A stretch of DNA of 5,411 bases. Source: Verrucomicrobiales bacterium (lineage in GTDB: Bacteria > Verrucomicrobiota > Verrucomicrobiia > Verrucomicrobiales > Verrucomicrobiaceae). A program made the translations under genes and the position numbers. The stretch covers positions 1 through 5,411 of the forward strand of contig DNXB01000357.1 of NCBI GenBank assembly GCA_003506995.1, given 5' to 3'. Below the pieces are notes generated by a model. It had not been told where the DNA came from. It searched no databases and saw only the letters and a list, made by a program, of their open reading frames with translations. Below are positions 1 to 4,438 of this stretch, piece by piece; the first letter of the stretch is position 1, and every line of letters starts with the position of its first letter.

Positions 1-384
1 GGCGGCCAGAACGTGAACAAGGTCGAGACCGCCGTGCGTCTCACGCACATTCCGAGCGGCGTCATCGTCGCCTGCCAGATCGAGCGCAGCCAGCCGAAGA
101 ACCGCGCCAAAGCGATGGCGATGTTGAAGGCGAAGCTCTTTCAGATCGAGGAAGACAAGCGTCAGGCCGAGATCGACCGCCAGTATGGCGAGAAGAGCGA
201 CATCGGCTGGGGCAGCCAGATTCGCAGCTACGTTTTCCAGCCCTACCAGATGGTCAAAGACCACCGCACCGGCGAAAAGACCAGTGGTGTCCAGGCCGTG
301 ATGGACGGCGACCTCGACGCCTTCATGGAAGCCAAGCTGCGCGGCCGGAAGGCTGGCGACAATGACAAGGATGACGACGTGTAG
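1..384 (+). CDS. prfB: Peptide chain release factor 2, C-terminal part (5' end outside window)
   Basis: Class I release factor that enters the ribosomal A site at UGA and UAA stops and triggers peptidyl-tRNA hydrolysis in the cytoplasm. Only the last 127 residues are present. The first three codons of the window spell the universal GGQ catalytic motif, followed by NVNKVETAVRLTHIPSG, the conserved release-factor core. The stretch around visible residues 60-95 (GEKSDIGWGSQIRSYVF, then PYQMVKDHRTG, then VQAVMDGDLDAF) is characteristic of RF2; RF1 has a different sequence there. The protein ends in a short charged tail (KAGDNDKDDDV). The reading frame is open from base 1, so the GTG at 13 is an internal valine, not a start. 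The RF2 autoregulatory frameshift site, if present, lies upstream and cannot be seen. The TAG stop (382-384) overlaps the heptad array that begins here, so the insertion may have reset the end of the gene. Confidence 0.96.
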   Translation, partial: GGQNVNKVETAVRLTHIPSGVIVACQIERSQPKNRAKAMAMLKAKLFQIEEDKRQAEIDRQYGEKSDIGWGSQIRSYVFQPYQMVKDHRTGEKTSGVQAVMDGDLDAFMEAKLRGRKAGDNDKDDDV

Positions 385-425
385 ATGCTGGATTCTCGAT
401 GCTTGATCCTAGATGCTGGATGTCG
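384..425 (+). repeat. Six 7-bp tandem units, GATGCTG type (left array)
   Basis: Six consecutive heptamers each begin with GAT in perfect 7-bp phase: gatgctg, gattctc, gatgctt, gatccta, gatgctg, gatgtcg. The pattern can also be read as three 14-bp units; a 12-bp string tagatgctggat recurs exactly at 382-393 and 410-421. The array overlaps the prfB TAG stop by one base and ends before the Shine-Dalgarno of the next gene. It is the + orientation partner of the array at 822-856. Confidence 0.85.
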
Positions 426-429
426 GAAG
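425..429 (+). promoter_or_regulatory. Ribosome binding site of the four-helix-bundle gene
   Basis: GGAAG lies 9 nt before the ATG at 439. It decides the start: the same frame is also open back to an ATG at 385, but that start sits directly after the prfB stop inside the repeat array and has no such site. It is the clearest Shine-Dalgarno-like sequence in the window. Confidence 0.55.
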
Positions 430-438
430 ATCAGCGTC

Positions 439-816
439 ATGAGCTATCAAAAACTCGAAATCTGGCAACTGGCTCAAAAGGCCACGATTGAAATCCATAC
501 GATGACGCTGACGAAGTTGCCAAAGTTTGAGATGTATGAGGAGGGATCGCAGATCCGTCGCTCATGCAAATCGGTGCGCTCCAATATCGTGGAGGGCTAT
601 GGCAGACGTGAATACAAACAAGATTTCGTGCTGAGGTTGACCTATGCCCTGGCTTCCAATGACGAAACCATCGACCATCTCGACACCTTGCGCGAAACAG
701 GCTCACTGGTGGATATGCCACTTTATGAGGATCTGCACGAAAACCTGACGCACCTCGGCAAGAAGCTCAATCTCTTCATCCAAGCCGTTCGCGAAGGCCA
801 TCGATCTTCGAAGTAG
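439..816 (+). CDS. Four-helix-bundle protein, 23S rRNA intervening-sequence (S23/IVP) family
   Basis: A 125-residue protein of the S23 / four-helix-bundle family, first known from ORFs in intervening sequences of 23S rRNA genes; Avd accessory proteins of diversity-generating retroelements have a similar fold. Its function is not established. Family signatures are YQKLEIWQLAQKA at residues 3-15, QIRRSCKSVRSNIVEGYGR at 38-56 (the usual form is close to QLRRA..SI.SNI.EG.GR), then an acidic-aromatic helix with F63, Y69, A72, S73 and E76, the conserved spacing after EGxGR. Length is typical (about 115-130). The motif carries unusual residues (C43, K44, R47). There is no signal peptide or membrane segment. 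Base composition is near 50% G+C over 481-660, below its neighbours, which suggests acquisition. It is bracketed by inverted heptad arrays and lies outside any rRNA gene. Starting at the in-frame ATG at 385 would add 18 residues encoded by the repeats, which is unlikely to be real. Confidence 0.88.
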   Translation: MSYQKLEIWQLAQKATIEIHTMTLTKLPKFEMYEEGSQIRRSCKSVRSNIVEGYGRREYKQDFVLRLTYALASNDETIDHLDTLRETGSLVDMPLYEDLHENLTHLGKKLNLFIQAVREGHRSSK

Positions 817-821
817 CCTTC

Positions 822-856
822 TGGCATCCAGCATCAAGAATCCAGCATCTACCATC
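822..856 (-). repeat. Five 7-bp tandem units, GATGCTG type, inverted (right array)
   Basis: Read on the minus strand from 856 downward, five heptamers begin with GAT in exact phase: gatggta, gatgctg, gattctt, gatgctg, gatgcca. Four of them (843-849, 836-842, 829-835, 822-828) align one-to-one with the first four heptads of the left array, in register. On the + strand atccagcatc appears twice (826-835 and 840-849). The array starts 5 bp after the stop of the four-helix-bundle gene and ends 7 bp before the AraC gene ATG. Confidence 0.85.
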
Positions 857-863
857 TAGCCCC

Positions 864-1730
864 ATGAAGCCCGTCTTCGAGAAAGTGCCCAAGCGCCAGT
901 GGGAGTCCTTCCACTGCGAGGTGGTGCGCGGGCCGGACTATGGGACGCGGTGGCATTTTCATCCCGAGTATCAGCTCACGCTGGCCATTGAGAGCAGCGG
1001 GCACCGTGTGGTGGGGGACAACATCGGCACGCTGACGGATGGCGACATCGTGCTGCTCGGCTCCAATTTGCCGCATGTCTGGCATCAGGACACCGGTGGC
1101 AAGGCGCGGCAGGTGCATGCGATCATCGTGCGCTTCGACGACACTTTTCTGGGGCGCGATTTCTTCTCGCTGCCGGAGGTGGAGCCGGTCAGACGGCTGC
1201 TGCAACGCGCCGCCCGTGGTCTGGCGGTGCGCGGGGCCGCGCGTACCGCTGTGACGGAGCACATGAAACGCCTCGCGCAGAGCGATGGACTCGCCCGCGT
1301 GATCGAGCTGCTGGCCATCCTGGACACACTGGCGAATTCGGATGAACTGAAGACGCTCGCCAGCGCCAGCTATGAGCCGAAGCTCGAATCTGCCGACCAA
1401 GACCGCATGGAGCGCGTGGTGGATTTCATTCACTCGCATCTGACCGATGAGATCGACCGTGAACGGCTGGCGAAGCTGGCGCATCTCAGCCTGGGGGCCT
1501 TCAGCCGCTTTTTCCACTCACGCACGGGCAAAACGGTGCCGGAGTATGTGAACGAGGTGCGCATCGGCCGCGCCTGCCGCATGCTGGGCGAGGACGCGGG
1601 CAACATCACCGACATCGCCATGGACTGCGGCTACCGCAACCTGGCGAACTTCAACCGCCGCTTCCGCGAGGTCATGGGCACCACGCCCAGCGCCTACCGG
1701 CAGAAGTTTCGCGGCGTGGCCGGGCAGTGA
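864..1730 (+). CDS. AraC-family transcriptional regulator with N-terminal cupin domain
   Basis: A 288-residue cytoplasmic DNA-binding regulator. The N-terminal half is a cupin-like ligand-binding/dimerisation domain: HFHPEYQL at residues 31-38 and DGDIVLLGSNLPHVW at 59-73 are the two typical conserved strands, the second placing H71 beside the pocket. The C-terminal 180-284 is the AraC/XylS double helix-turn-helix: first HTH around 199-222 (RERLAKLAHLSLGAFSRFF), then the linker with VPEYVNEVRIGRACRML, and a second HTH at 247-270 ending in the family signature CGYRNLANFNRRFREVMGTTPSAYR (255-279). Both halves look intact. The ATG at 864 has no Shine-Dalgarno because the heptad array sits immediately upstream, so the insertion may have replaced its original leader. 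The ligand and targets are not evident. A palindromic repeat cluster follows the gene and could be an operator, though it looks more like an interspersed repeat. Confidence 0.93.
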   Translation: MKPVFEKVPKRQWESFHCEVVRGPDYGTRWHFHPEYQLTLAIESSGHRVVGDNIGTLTDGDIVLLGSNLPHVWHQDTGGKARQVHAIIVRFDDTFLGRDFFSLPEVEPVRRLLQRAARGLAVRGAARTAVTEHMKRLAQSDGLARVIELLAILDTLANSDELKTLASASYEPKLESADQDRMERVVDFIHSHLTDEIDRERLAKLAHLSLGAFSRFFHSRTGKTVPEYVNEVRIGRACRMLGEDAGNITDIAMDCGYRNLANFNRRFREVMGTTPSAYRQKFRGVAGQ

Positions 1731-1734
1731 CGTG

Positions 1735-1900
1735 GGCCGGATGTGTTCGGTGGATAGAGCATGATTCGCCCTCACGCCGCCCTGCGCCGAACTATCCGGC
1801 TGGTTCGGCGGCGTGTGGCATCACGCCCCCCTTGCGCCGGATAGTTTGGCGATGTCAGCGATGTTTGCTGCGGAGCTTTTTCCGCCAAACACATCCGGCC
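1735..1900. repeat. Cluster of four alternating palindromic units (REP/BIME-like)
   Basis: Four copies of a GCCGGAT-rich motif alternate in orientation: + at 1735-1754 (ggccggatgtgttcggtgga), - at 1785-1800, + at 1836-1851 (gccggatagtttggcg), - at 1881-1900. The outer pair are inverted repeats matching 18 of 20; the inner pair match 15 of 16. Outer and inner variants differ by one nucleotide in the centre (GTG versus AG). Extra hairpins exist inside, such as 1785-1792 with 1803-1810 (8 bp) and 1810-1815 with 1822-1827 (6 bp). The cluster fills most of the 208-bp gap between the AraC gene and hslO. A 10-bp direct repeat gctttttccg (1875-1884 and 1913-1922) overlaps its right end. No coding gene is credible here. 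The arrangement resembles BIMEs; a non-autonomous transposable element or a regulatory region are alternatives. Confidence 0.7.
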
Positions 1901-1938
1901 TGCTTGCACGCCGCTTTTTCCGGTGAGATAGCAGAGTC

Positions 1939-2736
1939 ATGAGTCAGATGCTTGAACCGGACCTTTCGGTGGTGGACCTCCGCTCCTATTTCGTGCGGAA
2001 GCGCAACGCGCTGCTGGTGCGCGGCCGTTTCAGCCCGCTGTACCTCGATTACTACCTGCATCTGATGCAGCACGGCATTCAGCATGCCGAATCCCTGGAC
2101 CAGATGTTGAAAGACACGCTGGCAGGTCTCGCCCTGCATCTGTGCTCGCGTCCGCAGGACGAGAGCTGCGCGTGGACGATCCATGTGAAGGAGCCGCAAC
2201 GGGCGAATGTCTTTGTGACCGGCAGCACACGGCCGGGCCGGGTGGCGGGCCGCGTCTTCACCGAGGATGTGCGCCAGGAGGGCGAGGCGATGTTCATCGC
2301 GCAAACGACGCGCCCGGATCATCAGCCGCGCCAGAGCATGATCGAATTCCATGGCGATGACATGCTGAAGGCCGTGGAAACCTTTTACACCACCAGCGAG
2401 CAGCGACTCACACGCTTCTTCCGGCTGGAGGACGAGGAGTTTGTGCAAATCTCCGCCGAACCTGACTGTGACGAGATCTGGCTCAGCGAACTGGCGCTGG
2501 AAAACGTGCTGGAGCTCGAAACGACCGAGCATCTCACCCTGCTGGAGACACGCGGCTACATGTTTGAGTGCGGCTGCTCGGTGGAGCGGCTCATGCCCAT
2601 CATCATGCGCCTGCCGCAGGACGATCTGGACCACATTTTCGAGGACGGCATCGCGCAGATCACCTGTCCACGCTGCGGGGCGGTCTTCCGCACGCCGAAG
2701 GCGAGTTTTGAAGAATGGCGGCAGAAGCAGACGTGA
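1939..2736 (+). CDS. hslO: Hsp33-family redox-regulated molecular chaperone, divergent
   Basis: Hsp33 is a cytoplasmic holdase activated when oxidants form disulfides in its C-terminal zinc centre, releasing zinc and exposing a client-binding surface. The 265-residue product has the diagnostic zinc motif: C211-G-C213, then 29 residues, then C243-P-R-C246, matching CxC-x(27-32)-CxxC. The surrounding MFECGCSVERLMPIIMRLP and FEDGIAQITCPRCGAVF parallel the family pattern of CSRER followed by EDG..E..C.FC. The N-terminal part (residues 20-160) fits the Hsp33 core in layout (RGRF near the start, an FYTTSEQRLTRFF stretch at 149-161 like the YF.QSEQ.PT region) but is divergent and slightly short. Three additional cysteines (C69, C77, C177) are present. 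The ATG at 1939 is preceded only by a weak GGTGAG at 1922-1927; a second in-frame ATG is three codons in. It heads a tight gene run with the glycosyltransferase 3 bp downstream. Confidence 0.85.
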   Translation: MSQMLEPDLSVVDLRSYFVRKRNALLVRGRFSPLYLDYYLHLMQHGIQHAESLDQMLKDTLAGLALHLCSRPQDESCAWTIHVKEPQRANVFVTGSTRPGRVAGRVFTEDVRQEGEAMFIAQTTRPDHQPRQSMIEFHGDDMLKAVETFYTTSEQRLTRFFRLEDEEFVQISAEPDCDEIWLSELALENVLELETTEHLTLLETRGYMFECGCSVERLMPIIMRLPQDDLDHIFEDGIAQITCPRCGAVFRTPKASFEEWRQKQT

Positions 2737-2739
2737 CGC

Positions 2740-3828
2740 ATGAAACTCGCCCTCATCCGCCGTCAGTTCTCCGCCACCGGCGGCGCGGAGCTGTATGTGC
2801 AGCGTTTGCTGGCCGCGCTCGTTGCCGCAGGCCATGAGACGCACCTGTTTGCCGAAAAATGGCAGGGGCAGGCCGCAGGCGTGCGGTTTCACACCATCAA
2901 CGTCGATGCCTCACGCGCCGAACGACCGCTGCGTTTCGCCGAAGGCGTGAACGCTGCTTTAACTCAGGAAAAGTTCGACTGCGTCTTCAGCCTGGAGCGC
3001 ACGCTGAAGCAGGATGTCTATCGCGCTGGCGACGGACTGCATCGCGTGTGGCTGGAGCGCCGCAAACAGTTCGCGCCGTGGTGGAAGCGGCCGCTCATCG
3101 GCCTGGGCGCCTTTCACCGCAACATGCTGGCGCTTGAGGCGCGCACGTTTGATCCCGCGAACACCCAACACGTCATCGTGAACTCCGAAATGGTGCGTGG
3201 CGAGATCGCCCGGCACTTTCCCGCCTTTCCGCAGGAGCGCGTTCATCTCGTGCGCAACGGGGTGGAGGTGAAGCGCTTTCAAAATGCAGATCGTGCTGCC
3301 GCACGGCGACGTTTTGGCCTGGCGGATGATGATTTCGTGCTCGTCTTTGTCGGCTCCGGCTGGGAGCGCAAAGGGCTGCCATGGCTGCTCCAGTTCGTGG
3401 CCGGTCGCACCGACGACCCCAGGCTCAAACTGCTTGTCGTCACGCGGGACCGCATGCGTGGCAGGGTGCCGCCGAACGTCATCCTTGCCGGGCCGCTGTC
3501 AGATGTCGAAACGGCCTACGCGGCGGCCGACCTGCTCACGTTTCTGCCGATTTACGAACCCTGCTCGAATGTGGTGAGCGAAGCGCTCGCCACGGGCATT
3601 CCTGTCATCACGACCGCTTTCAACGGCGCGTCCGAATTGATCGAATCCGGCATTAACGGCCACGTCCTCGACGATCCGCGTGATTTTTCCGCGCTGGGCA
3701 TGTGCGTGAATCACTGGCGGGCGCGTGGCAATGCCGGTCCGGTGAAAACAAGCCAGCCGCTCGATTTGGAAGCCAATGTGAGGCAGACCCTTCAAGTGCT
3801 CGAACTTGCCGCCCAAAATCGCGACTGA
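2740..3828 (+). CDS. Glycosyltransferase family 4 (WaaG/RfaG-like)
   Basis: A 362-residue retaining GT-B glycosyltransferase, expected to move a sugar from a nucleotide donor to a lipid-linked or LPS-core acceptor at the cytoplasmic face of the inner membrane. The N-terminal acceptor domain begins with MKLALIRRQFSATGGAE, with the GG loop at 14-15. The section around 80-185 (DCVFSLERTLKQDVYRAGDG, then VIVNSEMVRGEIARHF, then VHLVRNGVEVKRF) resembles E. coli WaaG, heptose glucosyltransferase I. The C-terminal donor domain has FVGSGWERKG at 203-212 and the GT4 EX7E motif as E273-PCSNVVS-E281, followed by EALATGIPVITTAFNGASELIE. No membrane segment or signal peptide is seen. The start is 3 bp after hslO with no Shine-Dalgarno, suggesting translational coupling. 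No other envelope sugar gene is in the window, so the acceptor is unknown. I leave the symbol blank because the WaaG resemblance is by eye. Confidence 0.88.
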   Translation: MKLALIRRQFSATGGAELYVQRLLAALVAAGHETHLFAEKWQGQAAGVRFHTINVDASRAERPLRFAEGVNAALTQEKFDCVFSLERTLKQDVYRAGDGLHRVWLERRKQFAPWWKRPLIGLGAFHRNMLALEARTFDPANTQHVIVNSEMVRGEIARHFPAFPQERVHLVRNGVEVKRFQNADRAAARRRFGLADDDFVLVFVGSGWERKGLPWLLQFVAGRTDDPRLKLLVVTRDRMRGRVPPNVILAGPLSDVETAYAAADLLTFLPIYEPCSNVVSEALATGIPVITTAFNGASELIESGINGHVLDDPRDFSALGMCVNHWRARGNAGPVKTSQPLDLEANVRQTLQVLELAAQNRD

Positions 3829-3830
3829 CC

Positions 3831-4367
3831 ATGAGTGCGGAAGACTTCACCAAAGCCGCCTCGCGCCTCTGCACCGCGTGCGGGATGTGCTGTGACGGCA
3901 CGATGTTTCAGATCGTGAAGCTGCAGCCGGGGGACAACCCGGCGGAGCTGGGCAGGCTGGGCTTGAAGATCCGCAGCCGTGACGGTGAGTTTCACATGGA
4001 GCAGCCGTGCGCGGCGCTGAAGGAGCTGAGCTGCACGGTTTATGCGATGCGACCGACACGCTGCCGCCTGTTTCACTGCCAGCAACTGCGACGCGTGGAG
4101 TCGGGTGAGGCCGCGGAGCATGAAGCCTTGGCGGTGATCGTGGCGGCCCGTGAGTGGGTGGGGCGTGTGCGTGATTTGATCGTGCAGAACGGGCTGCGGG
4201 AGGACGGCCAGGCGCTGCTGGACCGCTTCGAGCGGGTGATGAGCACGCCGGTGGACGCGACGCTGGAACCGGAGCTGGCGGTGGCGCGCGAGGCTTTGGA
4301 CCAGGCGATGCGCAAACTGCGGCTGGTCATCAACCGGGAGTTCCGGCCGCCGCCGCTGGCGAAATGA
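3831..4367 (+). CDS. YkgJ-type cysteine-cluster (zinc/iron-chelating) protein
   Basis: A 178-residue protein of the YkgJ / CxxCxxCC family, predicted to bind iron (possibly as Fe-S) or zinc; its reaction is unknown. The hallmark is C14-x2-C17-x2-C20-C21 (LCTACGMCCDG), followed by C60 and C68 in QPCAALKELSCTVYAMRPTRC and then C78 and C83. The CxVYxxRPxxCRxF pattern with the paired C78/C83 is typical. The C-terminal half (residues 90-178) is Ala/Arg/Glu-rich and helical with no recognised domain. The frame is open far upstream, inside the glycosyltransferase gene, but the ATG at 3831, 2 bp after that gene's stop, is chosen because it places the cysteine cluster at its usual position near the N-terminus. 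No Shine-Dalgarno is visible, so translation is probably coupled to the gene before it. Confidence 0.88.
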   Translation: MSAEDFTKAASRLCTACGMCCDGTMFQIVKLQPGDNPAELGRLGLKIRSRDGEFHMEQPCAALKELSCTVYAMRPTRCRLFHCQQLRRVESGEAAEHEALAVIVAAREWVGRVRDLIVQNGLREDGQALLDRFERVMSTPVDATLEPELAVAREALDQAMRKLRLVINREFRPPPLAK

Positions 4368-4379
4368 CCCCGGCGGCGG
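4347..4379 (+). terminator. G+C hairpin across the ykgJ-type gene stop (weak terminator candidate)
   Basis: Bases 4347-4355 (ccgccgccg) pair perfectly with 4371-4379 (cggcggcgg), giving a 9-bp all-G/C stem with a 15-nt loop that contains the TGA stop. No T-run follows, so it is not a classical intrinsic terminator. Part of the stem is coding (Pro-rich codons), so it may be a by-product of G+C bias. Confidence 0.22.
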
Positions 4380-4388
4380 ATGGCGGGA

Positions 4389-4416
4389 ATTCATCATTCT
4401 GCATTCGTCATTCTGC
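4389..4416. repeat. Four 7-bp tandem units, ATTC type
   Basis: Four consecutive heptamers begin with ATTC in exact phase: attcatc, attctgc, attcgtc, attctgc. This is also two 14-bp units differing at one base (4389-4402 and 4403-4416, 13 of 14). It lies in the 71-bp gap between the cysteine-cluster gene and rnr. The unit differs from the GATGCTG array near 384 but has the same 7/14-bp period. No gene or inverted partner is seen beside it. The rest of the gap holds nothing recognisable. Confidence 0.65.
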
Positions 4417-4438
4417 CTTTCTTCTGCCATGCTGGCGG

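Larger units (their letters stand above)
381..856. mobile_element. Putative small insertion: four-helix-bundle gene bracketed by inverted heptad arrays
   Basis: The segment 381-413 matches the reverse complement of 820-852 at 29 of 33 positions, 21 of 22 in the outermost part. Between the arms lies a single gene (439-816) of the family found inside 23S rRNA intervening sequences. The enclosed gene is lower in G+C than its surroundings (90 of 180 bases over 481-660, against 47 of 60 over 1201-1260). The unit fits almost exactly between the prfB end and the AraC start, leaving 7 bp to the next ATG. There is no transposase and I see no clear target-site duplication. Calling it mobile is therefore an inference. 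It could also be a stable gene with expanded simple repeats on either side. Confidence 0.4.

Noticed and set aside
385..438. N-terminal extension of the four-helix-bundle gene from the ATG at 385
   Set aside because: The 18 added residues are translated repeat units, there is no ribosome site, and family members begin at the YxxLxIW segment reached by the ATG at 439.
381..856. A true 23S rRNA intervening sequence
   Set aside because: The flanks are protein-coding (prfB and the AraC gene) and contain no 23S rRNA sequence.
381..856. Diversity-generating retroelement (the bundle protein as Avd)
   Set aside because: There is no reverse transcriptase and no template/variable repeat pair in the window, and the protein carries the S23-type signature.
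849..1517. Long minus-strand open frame opposite the AraC gene
   Set aside because: A mirror of a high-G+C coding gene; the product is His/Arg/Gln-rich low-complexity sequence with no domain, while the + strand is a clear AraC protein.
1856..1881. Intrinsic terminator ending in the T-run at 1877-1881
   Set aside because: The only stem directly before it is 4 bp (cagc/gctg at 1856-1859 and 1867-1870), too weak, and it is not adjacent to the T-run.
1727..1942. 71-codon + strand open frame filling the gap between the AraC gene and hslO
   Set aside because: It overlaps both neighbours, is made of the palindromic units, and shows no recognisable protein features.
1855..2892. 345-codon minus-strand open frame opposite hslO
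   Set aside because: It spans an intergenic repeat and parts of two real genes, and its composition is typical of an antisense shadow.
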